DNA of 64,000 nucleotides from Diphasiastrum complanatum (taxonomy: Eukaryota; Streptophyta; Lycopodiopsida; Lycopodiales; Lycopodiaceae): NCBI GenBank assembly GCA_029204225.1, contig CM055101.1:63204671-63268670 (forward strand), written 5' to 3'. The translations under genes were made by a program, and so were the position numbers. A model generated the notes under the pieces. It was not told the DNA's origin and did no database searches. It worked only from the letters and a program-made list of their open reading frames with translations. Below, one piece after another: positions 25,355 through 36,960 of the stretch. Numbering within the stretch: the stretch's first letter is position 1; the number at the start of each line of letters is the position of its first letter.

Positions 25355-26888
25355 GAGCATTTGGTATCTGCATTTCAACAAATTGTTTCTGATGAATTCA
25401 CTAAGCTCAACCAAACAACATACATCATGGGAGAAGAGGCTATACCTGATGCCGACAATATGGTTTGGGAATATGAACCAAGTGAAGCGATGTCACATCA
25501 AATTGTCGTGAAAGAAGCTTACGAGGACCTTATGATTTCAATGGAGAGAGCTCTATATCAAGATCTTGAAGTGGAGTTGAAGGAAAAAGGTGTGTACCCA
25601 AGAGGAAGCATTTTTTTTTTCCAATCATGCTACTTGGGACTTTCTTGACATGTTATTAAAACATCTTGATTTTATTCAATTTAGGTTGCTTTAAAAGGGG
25701 GAATGTAGATTTTTCTTGAGCTTAATCTTGGGACGACATACTGTTTTAGCAAAGCAAAAAACATGATCTAAATCGTTTTCCTCAAGATCTTGTAATCACA
25801 TAGCTTGGAACGAGATCTTAATGTAAGAAAATCAAATCTCCACCAAAGTAGACTTATGGGACATACAAGTTAGCTACCTTCAAGTGTCACCTTAAGCTAG
25901 ATGTTGAATTAGTACACTACTTGCTAGGCATACAATTTGTAAAAGATAGACTCAGCCTACAAAGGTACTTTTCTAGGCCATTTTGGTCAACCGATCAATT
26001 CTGACCTAAATAGTGTCATGATCCTTTGGGTTTTAGGCAGGTTCACTATGAAATCCATGGAGATACTTTCCCACTTACCAGCTGGTATATCTAAGGGCTG
26101 CAGGAGCCCTCCTGCCCTAAGACGCTTTGCTTTATTGACTTGACACTTCTGGCAACGAAGTACATACTGTTGGACGTCCTTTCTCATGCTAGGCCAGAAG
26201 AATTGCCTCCGAAGAAGCTCATAAGTCTTTTGAATTCTTGGGTGCCCTACAATAGGACTGCCATGACACTCATATAGGACCTGTTGCCTATAATCCTCTG
26301 AACTACACATACTCTCTCTCTATAGAGCAAGTACTCATCCTGAATGGAATACTATTTCCATTTAAATCCTTTTGAAAACTGACCCTCAACCACTACGGTT
26401 TGCTTGGGTAAAACAGACTCTGAGTCCTCAACGTCATCTGACGTATAGTTGGACTCATCATCCTCAACGGAAGCTGCTGTTTGCCCAGCTGCTGAGATAA
26501 TGTGACCCAAATAATAACAGTAATCTGATACTGTATTTAGACACTGACTCCTCTGACTCGTAGTCAGAGTCATCCGACTCTGTGCCAGAATGAAACAGGG
26601 ACTCTCTGTCCGATGATGAGGCTGACATCGGTGGTGGTGATGCATTGGCTTTGCGTTTGCGTGTGGCGCTGCTCCTGCCCTTGCCTCTGCCTCTGCCCCC
26701 GCCCCTCACCCCAACCTTGCTCCCTCCTGTCAATGTCCCTCTCCCTCTGCCACACCCCTGGTTGCCTCCGATCCTCCTGCCACCCCCCTAGCTGCCTCCG
26801 ATCCTCCTGCCACTACTTCTAGCCTGCCCCCTAGCCCGTCGTGTCTGCGTGTCTACGTTCCGGAATGCCGACCTTTCTGAACGCATTC

Positions 26889-26945
<57 letters not shown>

Positions 26946-29619
26946 CTCAGGAAGCGGACCCTAGACGCGGACGCGCGTCCTCGTCCGGGCGCGGACGCGC
27001 CAGGGGCGCGTCCGGGGGTGGACTCGTCCACCCTTTTGCAATTTTTTTTTTTCAAAAAAAAAAAAAATACAGGCCCTGCCCCGCTCGCTCCCACATGCCC
27101 AAAATGAATCAAAAACAATTTTCCTCCCCCTACCCCCGCGGGATTAATTATCAGAGGGTGTCTGGCACATACCTGCCCCCTACTGTTAAAAAATTGGAAA
27201 AAGGTACTTAAAAAAATTTGCAACAAACCTAACCACTGTCCATGCCTCCCATAACTGAGATATTACCAAACAACGATGACTAATGAGCAGTCCATAAATT
27301 ATTATGAACTAAGCTCAAAAAAAAGAGAAAAAAGCGGCAAAGAAAGATCTGAAAGAGGTTTGGAGTGAAGATGATGGTTTACATGGCATAGAGGCTACTG
27401 GTTTAGGGTTTAGGGTTAGCTTGGATGAGAGCGAAAGCTTGGAGCGTGCATCAATGACTGTCTGAAAGAAGTGAATGCTCACCAGAGGATTTGGGAGAAG
27501 TGAATGCTCACCAGAAGAGTGACAAGCTCTCAGGACCACAAGTTTCTGGGAGAAATGAATGCTCATTAGGAGATTGACTAGCTCTCAAGACAGGGAATTA
27601 CAGACCTACACACTACTATGTCTTATATGATGAGATCGGTTCCCCCCGGATGACTTCAACAGCTTACTAATTACTTATGCAAAACTGTGTCATTCACTAC
27701 AGGGAACCACAAGACCTACACACTACTATGTCTCGGTTGATGAGATTGGTTTCTCCCCGGATGAACTTCAACACCTTACTAATTACTTATGGCACAACTT
27801 CAACATGTTGCAACATGTTGTCGAAATTTTGCATACCAACACGGGGGCTCCGAAAGATCTCCCAGTTTTTAGGTCCCGACCGAACTAAGTGTCCCTGAAG
27901 CCCTGTTTAACGCTGAACTTCTGACGGACGTTTTGGGCCGGCCGTCCGTCCGTTCCTCGTCTTGTTTGTTCCCACATGTTCCTATCGAGGTTGTCCACTG
28001 GCCAAAACTGACGGCACCTGAAACGGATCCCGTTTGGAGAAACGGGGCCGTCGGACGGAAAGTTGCAAAACTAGTCCATTTCGCTTGACCTAATTGCGTT
28101 TCTATCCCGTCGAAGGGCCATTTTGACCGAACGTAACCCGAATCGAGCCAGGCTCGGTCCCTTGAGTTCGTATCGGGCTCACGAATCTGTGGACTGTATT
28201 CCTGGGCCATTTTTGTCGATTCCAAATGTTTTCAGTTCCCGTCCCTCACGAAGTGTCCCTGAAGCCCTGTTCAACGTCGAACTTCACACGGACGTTTCGG
28301 GCTGACCGTCGGTCGTTTCTTCGTCCTGTCTGGTCCGACAGGTTCCTATCGAGGTTGTCCACTGGCGAAACAGACGACACCTGAAACGGAAGAAACGGGG
28401 CCGTCGGACGGAAAGTGGCAAAACTAGTCCATTTCGCTTGACCTAATTGCGTTTCTCTCCTATCGAAGGGCCATTTTGACCGAACGATACCCGAATCGAG
28501 CCAGGCTCGATCCCTTGGGGTTCGTATCGAGAGCACGAACCTGTGGACTGTATGCCTGGACCATTAATGCATTCTACACAAGTTTAAGTGTATGCTACAC
28601 AAGTGCTGCTTTGATGCTGAATCTGCACATACCTGTGGTGCAATGCCTACGACACAATGAGGATGTGGGGTTGATGATGTTTATGGCTGTTGTTATGATG
28701 ATTATGGCTATGGCTTGTTTTGATGGTTATAGCTGTGGGGTTGTGGGTTTATGATGATTTGTTAGGGTTTAGGGTTTAGGGTGTTATGTTAACTGTGCCA
28801 TTTGTTAGGGTGTCGGGTTTAGCGTGTTATGTTCAATGGTTGAACATGATGCAGATGTTATGAGAGACATGAAGATGTGCTGCTGCTGCTGCTGCTCTCT
28901 CTCTCTCTCTCTCTCTCTCTCATCTTGCATGGAGCAAACCATTTTTGACTAACCATTCAAATTTCACAGAGCTAACCATTTGTAAGCAACCATGATAAAT
29001 TAGCCATGACACGAATAAACTGTAAAAAAATATATACATCTCATCTGATGCCAATATACATGATAGTCTGTGTGTATCAATATCTACAAGTCTGTGCTAA
29101 AAAAATCATCCCTCTGCGTGCCAGATGTATCTACAGGGGTGTCAAATACAAAGTCTGCATGGGAGTCTGGAGGCATCTGGGACTCCTCCAAGTCTGGGCC
29201 AACGTTTGCCAAGAGACGACTAGAAAAATCATCGGTGCGTCCCCTCTTGGCTGGCCTACCTCTGGGTCTGCCGGAAGGAACCCTCTGTGGTACACTCCTG
29301 CCTGGGGGTCTCCCTCTGCCACGAGGGGTTCTCTGGGAAGAACCGACTGCCTGTGATGCTCTGAGTCGTCTCTGCGCAATCTGCCTCTGGGCGGCAGCCT
29401 CTGTCTCCCTGGCAAACTCTGACCAGCCATCATCTGAGAGGGGGCGTGTAGCGGGAGTACTGGGTGGGGCACGTGGACCATCCCCTGCAATGTCGACTGT
29501 AGCTCGAACCCAAATGTGCTCGAACCCGAGAGGCGTTCCCTGTGAACTGCTTTCGACAAAAAGGGCAATGCCACTTTTTGTCGGGCATCAACTCCACCTC
29601 ATCCCAAATGGGACGAGCA

Positions 29620-29668
<49 letters not shown>

Positions 29669-29790
29669 CACAAACACAAGCACGCAAATCTAATATCCCT
29701 CTCTTTCTCCTCCTAAACCCCAAACCCAAGCACGCAGACCCTAAACCCTAAACTCACACACACACACCATGTCTCGTACGTGCGTGCGCG

Positions 29791-29824
<34 letters not shown>

Positions 29825-29986
29825 AATCCTCTCTCTCCCTCACACTCTCGGTCTCTTCCTCTCTCTCTCACACACAAATCACCACACACACACAGATGCA
29901 TACACAAATCAACTAACCCACACACACAGAAATCATCACACACACACACACACACACACACACACCATAACCCACCCAAATACACA

Positions 29987-30032
<46 letters not shown>

Positions 30033-30620
30033 GTAGCTCTCTCTCCCGCCCTCTTTCTCTCCTCTCTCGCTGTCTCTCGGGCTTCTGCGGACTGTTCCGC
30101 TGCCCGCGCGCGCCCTTCTGTTTTTTTTAAAAAATTAAATAACGCGTCTGGGGTCCAGATGCGTCCGCGTCCGGGACGCTGGACGCGTCCAGAAAAAAAT
30201 TTGAAAAAAAAATAGGCCGCGTCCGACCCTGCGTCCGGGGGTCGGACGTGGACGCCAAAAGGCTGCGTCCGCCCCGGACCCTCATGTCTGATATATATAT
30301 ACTGTTTTGGAATGCATTTCGGAACACGATCCAGGAACTTTCCTGGAACATGCATTAATATTTTAATTAAAAAAAAAAGAAATCAAAAACAGATTTATGG
30401 TGTTTTTTTCTCCAGTCATAGAGGCAGTGGACATGGTCTACTGCATCTGGATTCCAGATAGTTGAATGTTTTATTTTTCATTTTATCTTTTAAATTAAAA
30501 ACTATAAAAAGACAAGCATGAAAACAGATTTGAAGCCCTAAAAAAACACTTTGAATCTAATCAAGTTGTACTTTAGGGGTATAAGTGAATTCACGAGTCC
30601 CCAATTACATTCAGAACACA

Positions 30621-30651
<31 letters not shown>

Positions 30652-32964
30652 TTCTCTCTGCCTAGACACCCTCCCCTCCCCCCCTTGCCACCACGGGGGG
30701 GAGGACTAGCTCCAACAAGATTATTTTGTTGGAAATAGAATTGAGTAGTTTGAAAGAAACACTACGAACATCTACATCAACGAAGATCCAAGAATTGGAA
30801 ACGAAATTAGAACAACACAAAGATCCATGGGCTGCCATGCTAGAGAAAGGGAGTAAGCCAACTATGCCTATGTCGTCTTTTATTTCAGCCACTCTCTCCA
30901 AAGAACAACTTCAAGAAAATAAAGCTCTCAATATTAGGGTACGTGTTATTGTAGATACCCAAAATGCCATTGAATAAATAAAGTGTTTTCATTTGAGATC
31001 TTCATAGAAGTTGCAGCCAACTGCTCTGTGGCCATTCTTTCGATTTGAAGTGGTACATGTTGGTCACTAGTGATGCCAATATAGTTTATTTTTGAGCAAA
31101 GTTGAAGTCATGAAATGTAGGATTTCCTTTTTTGTCTAACTCATGAAAGGGGGGACTCTGATTCGTTGGCCTTTGCTCTTTAGTGCTAACCTTTATCATA
31201 TCTGAACCTGCACTTCCCCTCTGGAGAAGTGAGAAAAACTGAGTACTCTACCAATGAATGATAGATAATGCAAACTCATGTCTGTGCATGTGACTTGCTC
31301 CTCTCAAGCATTGATGTTAGCAGGGATGTTGCGGCATTTAATCTGATTTTGGGTGGACTCAAAGTCGAAGAGTGCACATCTTCTAGATTTTGTTAGGTAC
31401 CATTCTAGACTTTAACATCTATTTTGGAGCTAGCAAGGGCCATAGAAAGTTCTGGTGCTTGCAACACTCGCAAAATATGTAGTAAGGGCCATGATGTCTC
31501 CATCCCCCATATGCGTACATGATGTGCTGAGACAAAGATGATACCAATAGTTGTGATTTATGTGAAAGCAGTTCCGTCTATGTGGTCATGCATATTTTCA
31601 TGAGAGCAACGAGGTTGACTGCTATGTTTCAGACCTTCAAAAGTCAAGGTTTGATGCTAAGTGCTTTCCTGTCTTCGATTTAGTTTTAATCATTTCATTT
31701 GAACATGTTTCTTGTGTTTATGTTCGTAAATATGAGCTTGTTTATTTTCCAGAGGCTTTGTTACTCGAGGATTATGAAAAGATACGAGCACTAGAAGAGA
31801 CGTCTTTTGTGGATCTTCTAGAGCATGCAAAACAGCAACAGGTGCTGATGCTTCACCCATAATTTTCGCTTAACATTTTGTGTAATTTTTCTTTGGACAT
31901 GATATTACATCATATTACTTTTCCAGTATTTAAAGCTTGGAGCAGGAAAAAAGCACAAGATATGATAAGCATATATCTATCAGTAGTTTTTTGCAGTCAT
32001 TCGGCCTTGTGTTGACCTTTCACGATTCAAAGTTTTCGTACGCTTTTGAAGAATTATAGCGAAATGATTTTGAAGTCAATGATGTGGATCTAATAAAAGA
32101 TTTTTTGGTTTGTGTAAACCTAGAAAAGTTATCCTCTCAAGGTTGAAGGTCAGTGCTTAGTTTGATGTTGGGCACAACCTCTTCTCAGTAGAATTGTATA
32201 AGCTCATCTCTATGCTGCGACTTTCACAGACTGAAATTATCGGTTTGAAGTCATCAACATATGAGCTGAAAACGGAAAAGAAATTCTCACTGGGCATTAA
32301 CTGTAATATTAATAATGATAGTGTGCTCCTTCAAAGAGGGAATGTAGGGTATCAAAATCAATACTACTTATTGCTCATTGCCTTCTGCTTTTCGCCTCTG
32401 TTATGCTTCCAGTACTCAAAACGGAAATTATTTTTCTGCAGGTCTTTTATGCTTGGAACGTAATACGATTTTTTTGTTATTCCTGTTAAATAGGAAGGTG
32501 AGCTTCTGTGTCCAGTCTGTAGAAAGAATTATCTACACAAAGAGCGGCATCTGATAATTTGTGGTTGTGGTGACTTCCGGCTCAATGTTCAAAATGATCA
32601 GGTAAAGAATATCTGGAAAAGGCACCCATAAGAACATTTTTTAGAAATTTTAGTGGCTGTTCATCTGTAATGACTGCAAATTGCTTGACAATTATTATCC
32701 TAGTTACAATATTTTCCAACGTATGAAAATCCTAGCACCTCAAGAAAAGTTTGTCGTTGTAATATTTGCTAACCTGTTTGTGCTTAAATATTCTATGAAC
32801 AGATTGGTCTAGAGTACTTGCAAATGCGGCTTGCCGAAGTATTACAAGAACACTTTGACTCACAATGTCAAGGTCAACCTTCATTTTTTATTGATAACAA
32901 TTTTGGTATATCTGCATTATACATGCAGTGTGACACGTGTAGAAGTTTTCATCTTGTCATGTGA
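25355..32964 (+). CDS. RPAIN: RPA-interacting protein (RPAIN), four 3' exons
   Basis: Exons 25355-25589, 31753-31841, 32494-32601 and 32803-32964 join in phase through GT-AG introns and end at TGA 32962-32964, giving about 197 residues. Exon 1 here has [15 protein letters not shown], typical of the middle region. Exon 2 ([15 protein letters not shown]) is a helical acidic stretch. Exons 3-4 form the C-terminal zinc domain: CPVC, then CGCG, then QEHFDSQC and a final CDTC, followed by FHLVM. The known family carries replication protein A into the nucleus. The N-terminal RPA-binding/basic exon is missing from view. Introns are 6163, 652 and 201 bp. All four exons are intact, so the gene could be active. 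It is the only clear host gene in the window. Confidence 0.88.
25970..26520 (-). pseudogene. Gypsy family B fragment with internal deletion
   Basis: The minus strand has YLGHIISA of RT joined directly to [20 protein letters not shown] of the RNase H-integrase linker, so the RT end and all of RNase H are deleted. The H2C2 finger ([31 protein letters not shown]) and the core start ([13 protein letters not shown]) follow. It lies in the RPAIN intron, antisense to the gene. Confidence 0.8.
26530..26830 (-). other. Ser/Asp and Arg/Gly low-complexity frame
   Basis: The minus frame 26733-26464 encodes [18 protein letters not shown] followed by an acidic serine stretch. It may be the tail of an hAT-like protein, as composition resembles the tails at 9213-9468 and 13905-14524, but there is no direct match. 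Tandem TGCCTCCGATCCTCCTGCCAC words follow at 26762-26815. Confidence 0.35.
26892..27060. repeat. (TA)n tract with GGACGCG module
   Basis: (AT)n at 26892-26942 is followed by the same right-hand GC-rich module as at 11606-11704 and a poly-T/poly-A pair. The left flank instead is a GGAATGC...GCATTCC inverted word (26860-26890). Confidence 0.75.
26943..29505. repeat. Composite dispersed repeat, copy 2
   Basis: Colinear with 11605-14330, same orientation, about 15.3 kb away. Telomere-like words lie at 27402-27418 and 28761-28782. Here the GGGCCATTTTGACCGAACG part is tandemly doubled (27885-28575). Confidence 0.75.
27885..28575. repeat. Tandem pair of ~353-bp units
   Basis: AAGTGTCCCTGAAGCCCTGTT at 27886 and 28248, and TCCATTTCGCTTGACCTAAT at 28075 and 28428, give a period near 353-362 bp. 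A partial unit lies at 13228-13380. The size suggests a satellite-type monomer carried by the transposon. Confidence 0.75.
29040..29624 (-). pseudogene. Deletion-derived hAT gene: BED finger joined to C-terminal tail (element C)
   Basis: ATG at 29624-29622 opens a BED finger ([19 protein letters not shown], then [11 protein letters not shown]). Within a few codons the sequence becomes the acidic/Pro tail of element B ([18 protein letters not shown] in the next frame; [20 protein letters not shown]). The whole catalytic core and dimerisation domain are absent. A (GA)n tract directly precedes the ATG. It might make a small DNA-binding peptide, but a frame change at the join argues against a long one. 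Confidence 0.75.
29625..30035. repeat. Microsatellite cluster (CT, CA, GC)
   Basis: (CT)n 29625-29666, (GC)n(CA)n 29788-29823, (CA)n 29937-29965, (CT)n 29990-30028. The open frames in both directions here are repeat artefacts. Confidence 0.95.
30130..30300. repeat. GGACGCGTCC module next to a short (TA)n
   Basis: Matches the left module at 11379-11571, including the shared end CCGGACCCTCATGTCTGATATA. Past the (TA)n comes TTTTGGAATGCATTTCGGAA, resembling the inverted word left of the (TA)n at 26892. Confidence 0.7.
30619..30660. repeat. (CT)n microsatellite
   Basis: CT tract with single interruptions. Confidence 0.95.
30726..30977 (+). CDS. Small coiled-coil frame in RPAIN intron, unidentified
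   Basis: The frame opens before 30726 without a good ATG and ends at TAA 30975-30977. Content: [36 protein letters not shown], then a helical tail ([16 protein letters not shown]). This looks like a coiled coil followed by a Trp-containing linker, a layout seen in some retroelement gag/ORF1 proteins, but I cannot name the family. A CT tract and GC-rich block lie just upstream. It is sense to RPAIN and could be a retroelement remnant or a skipped exon. Confidence 0.35.
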   Translation: MLEIELSSLKETLRTSTSTKIQELETKLEQHKDPWAAMLEKGSKPTMPMSSFISATLSKEQLQENKALNIRVRVIVDTQNAIE

Positions 32965-34640
32965 AGATCATAATACAAAAAGTACAAATTTCTATTAAGA
33001 AGCTCACAAACTGTAGATGTTATGATCATATCATTCCTTGTCTTCTAAGTCATATCTATTTAATTGTTCTTATGCTCGTCTGGCTTAGGAATAGTTTATT
33101 ATGCATTAGGAAATTTTAATTTAATATCTGGCAGGCCATATTAAAATGATTCATTCAGTTTTACAGTGTGATTGGGTACTAATTCTACAAAGAGAAACTC
33201 ATGCATATGAAGAAAATTTTACTTCTGAACTTTCAAAACCTTTTCTTTGGGACAAATGTGCCAGAAATTGTGTTTAAAATGAATTGAGATCTCAGGATTT
33301 CCTTGCCCTTGCATTCTCCGTTTTTCTCTAGACCTGATAGTGACACGAACTGTAACAAGAAAGCACACTCTGCATTCTGTTGTAGATCCATTGGGCTCTG
33401 ATATTTCTCTTATATTTTTTGCTTACTAAATATCGATGTAGTGATGGTTTTGTTTATTCATTTTTTATTTGTCCATCGCTTAGAAGCCCGTTCCGACCAT
33501 TATGGGTCGAAACGTTCCGTTCCGCCCGTTCCGTACGTTCCAGAACGTACTGGGTCGGAACGAGTAACTGTTAATGTAAATTAAAAAAAAAATGATATAC
33601 GACGATGAGAAGATAGCGGTTGAAATCCTGAGGCGTCTTCAGTTTGTGTGTTGGAGAAACCCAAATTAGGAGTCTTGATACGAAACTTAACTGAACAATG
33701 AACATTGCGCATCCTGGATGGCTCATAACATAAAAATTTATGGTGCGAATCAGCAGAAGAGTGGAAGTTTTTCATCTTACCCACGGACAAAAGATGAGCA
33801 TGAGATCCTAACTCAACTGACAATTTATTGCTTTGTTTCCTGGAGTATGCTGCTGAGGATATAACTTTCAAATAGTGCATATCAGTCGTTGAGTACTGGG
33901 AAGTATCATCTTTGAGAAATTTTAAGTGCCCTTGATCTTGATTGACTTAGAGCAGAGCCCCCCTTGCTCTTAGTGCTGTTACCTTTGGATTTTTCAACCC
34001 TGGGGCGTCTATAGTTTGTGTGTTGGAGAATGAGAAAGAAAAAATGATATACGACGATGAGAAAATAGCGGTGCCTCTCTGAATTAGGGGGAATGAGGAA
34101 GAAAACTTTCCTTGGCAGTCGTAACAATTTTTTTTGATCAAACTATTATGGAGAATACCTTTTGAATACCTTATGAGCACTGCGTAGCAGTTCCTCTATT
34201 TTACGGAAGTGATAATCAACCCTTTGTAAAAAAACGTATATCTATATATATATATTTAAACTTATGTACAGTTTTGCTCATGTGTATGGGTGCACCCATG
34301 CATCCTCCTCCCTTCACCCATGCATGCACTTTTTCTAACTAAAAAACTTGGGGAGGAGGATGCATGTATGAGGAAAAGGATGCATGGCCCTCCTCCCCAT
34401 GCATGCATCTAAGGGGCCCACTCCAAATTGAAATTATCCTTTACCAACACACATAGTGTTTTGAAGTGCATGTACATACTTTCATGGTGAAAGGTGTTAA
34501 ACAAATGAGACTTTCATTATCAAAAATTTGAAGGGTGCTCCAAGGATTTTTTTAGTTATCAGACTTTCCACGGGAAAGGTTGAAATAAAAATGCATTTCT
34601 ATGAAGGAAAAATCGGTTGTGAAAGGTTGGGAAGGCTTCA
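32965..34640. other. RPAIN downstream region
   Basis: AT-rich, no gene. A motif AATGATATACGACGATGAGA occurs at 33590 and 34044 and GTTTGTGTGTTGGAGAA at 33640 and 34013, showing a rearranged duplication. A hairpin element lies at 33484-33570. Confidence 0.5.
33484..33570. repeat. Hairpin of GTTCCG/CGGAAC words
   Basis: Starts with CGTTCCGACC and ends with GGGTCGGAACG, in opposite orientation, with GTACGTTCCAGAACGTAC as an inner palindrome. A short fold-back element or the end of a decayed one. Confidence 0.6.
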
Positions 34641-34649
34641 AAACGCAGG

Positions 34650-34656
34650 CCTGGTG

Positions 34657-34692
<36 letters not shown>

Positions 34693-36600
34693 GTTGCACT
34701 CAAGCTTGCCTGGCAAACCTACGTGGTGCATAGCTTAGTTAGCTTGCCACACAAGCCTATGTCAAGCCTATGTGGCAGACTGCAACATGCTTGCATGGCA
34801 GACATCAAGCCTATGTCACAAGCCTATGATAGGCCTACATGGCTTGCCACTTGGCAAGTCCTAAGCCTGCGTGGTTTGTCTCATGACATGCCTATGTGGC
34901 TTGCCACGTGGCAACTTGTGAGCCCCAGCTCTCTCTCTCTCTCTCTAGGTCCACTCAAGCCTACATGGCAGAGCTTGGTTGGCTTGCCACACAAGCCTAT
35001 GTGGTAGCTTGCGACATGCTTGCGTGGCACATCAGACCTATGCCATGCCTATGTGGCTTGCCACGCAAGCCTATGGTAGGCCTGCATGGCAACTTTCGAG
35101 CCCACTCAGAACTACGTGGTAGAGCCCGGTTTGCTTGCCATACAAGCCTATGGTAGGCCTACATGCTTGCCACATGGCAAACCTCAAGCTTGCATGATTT
35201 GCCATGTGGCAGACCTACGTGGCTTGCCCCGTGGCAGTGTGCGACAGGCTTAGCAGATAGCAGACCACGTAGGCAGAGCCTGGTTGGCTTGCCAGCCTAT
35301 GATGGGCCTACGTGGCTTGCCACATGGCTAACCCCAAGCCTGCATGATTTTTCGCGTGGCAGCCATACGTGATTGCCACATGGCAACCTATGACAGGCTT
35401 GGTAGATAGCAGGCCCATGTGGCATGTTACACAAGCCTATGGTAGGCCATGTGGCAAGCCACACAAGCCTATTGAAGGCATACGTGGCTTGCCATGTGGC
35501 AGCTTTTGAGCCCCACCTCTTTCTCTCTCTAGGTCCACTCAGGCCTACGTGGCAAAGCCTGGTTGGCTTGCCACACAATCCTATGTTAGACCTACATGGT
35601 TTGCCACATGGCAAACCCTTAACTTGCAAGACTTGCCACGTGGCAGCCTACGACAAGATTGGCAGATAGTAGATTTATGACAAGCCTATGTGGCTTGCTA
35701 CACAAGCCTATGATAGTCCTATGTGGCTTACGACATGGGAAGTATCACCCTCCATGGTTTTGTACGTGGCAGGCCTACGTGGCTTGCCACATGGTAGCTT
35801 GCGAGCCCCACCTCTTTCTCTCTCTATGTCCACTCAAGCCTACGTGGCAAAGCTTGGTTGGCTTGCCACACAAGCCTATGGCAAGCCTATGTGGCAACGT
35901 ACAACATGCTTGCATGGTAGACATGAGGCCTATGCCATGCCTATGTGGTCTGCCATGCAAGCCTATGGTAGGCGTACATGGCTTGCCATGTGTCAGCTTT
36001 CGAGCCCACCTCTCTATATCTCTCTCTGGGTCCACTTAGGCCTATATGGTAGAGCTCTGTTGGCTTGCCGCACAAGCCTATGGTAGGCCGACATGGCTTG
36101 CCATGTGGCAAACCCCAAGCTTGCATGATTTGCCATGTGGTAGGCCTACTTGGCTTGCCATGTGGCAACCTATGATAGGCTTGCTAGATAGTAGGCCTAT
36201 GTGGCCTACTAGATAGCCTATGGTAGGCCATGTGACAAGCCACACAAGCCTATGGTAGGCCTACGTGGCTTGCCACATGGACAGTCCCAAGCCTACATGG
36301 TTTTCCACGTGGCTTGCCATGTGACAACTTTCGACACCCAATTCTGTGTGTGTGTGCGTGTGTGTGTCTCTCTCTCTCTCTCTCTCTCTCTCTATGTCCA
36401 CTGAGGCCTACGTGACAGAGCCTGGTTGGCTTGCCATGCAAGCCTATGTTAGAACTACGTGGTTTGCCACGTGGCAAATCCCAAGCTTGCATGACTTTCC
36501 ATGGGGTAGGCCTACATGGCTTGCCACGTGGTAGTCTGCGACAGACTTGGTAGATATCAGACCTATGACATGCCTATATGGCTTTCTACACAAGCCTATC
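34650..36600. repeat. CACGTGG-rich minisatellite array (~1.95 kb)
   Basis: Imperfect repeats of GGCTTGCCACACAAGCCTATG, CCTACGTGGCTTGCCA and GCCACGTGGCA. Irregular higher-order units each open with a short (CT)n and a GTCCACTCAAGCCTACGTGGC word (34670, 34930, 35520, 35815, 36010, 36370). The array is partly self-complementary, so both strands give open frames with the same Trp/Leu/Pro-rich words; these are not genes. Confidence 0.9.
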
Positions 36601-36605
36601 AAGCC

Positions 36606-36960
36606 AGAAATTGGTCGGATTCCGTAAAAAATGGTCAGAACTTTAAACGGGTGGTGTCCACAGGTTTGTGGGCTCGAATGAACCCACAATTCCGACGCCG
36701 TTTGGCGAGGGGAATGCCACTAAATGGACTACTTTCCAACATTCATGAGAAGTGGTCCAGTGTCGCTGAACAAAGTCCGTTTTTTTGGACCCTCTGTTCT
36801 GTCCTATGCTGCACGCCGAGACGAACCTGCAGGACTAAACCGGGCTTCAAACGATTCAGTACTCACACAAAAACGTGCATCCGAACCAAAAACCCTATAC
36901 GCATTCCTGGGATTCTAGGCCCGTCGAAATTGGTCAGATTCACTAAAAAACGGTCAGAAC
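36606..36960. repeat. 320-bp satellite monomer plus partial second unit
   Basis: GAAATTGGTCGGATTCCGTAAAAAATGG at 36606 recurs as GAAATTGGTCAGATTCACTAAAAAACGG at 36926, giving a 320-bp period. One full monomer and about 35 bp of the next are present. Confidence 0.75.

Larger units (their letters stand above)
25590..31752 (+). other. 6.2-kb RPAIN intron, loaded with mobile elements
   Basis: Donor AAAAAG|GTGTGT at 25590, acceptor TTTATTTTCCAG ending 31752. It contains a gypsy B fragment, the composite repeat copy 2, GC-rich modules, several microsatellites and a coiled-coil frame. The last 770 bp (30978-31752) shows no element. Confidence 0.85.

Noticed and set aside
34528-36534. Numerous open frames of 60-194 codons on both strands
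   Set aside because: All are readings of a partly self-complementary minisatellite; the peptides repeat the same words in every frame.
34650-36600. CRISPR array
   Set aside because: Repeats are imperfect, irregularly spaced and lack unique spacers, and the DNA is plant nuclear.
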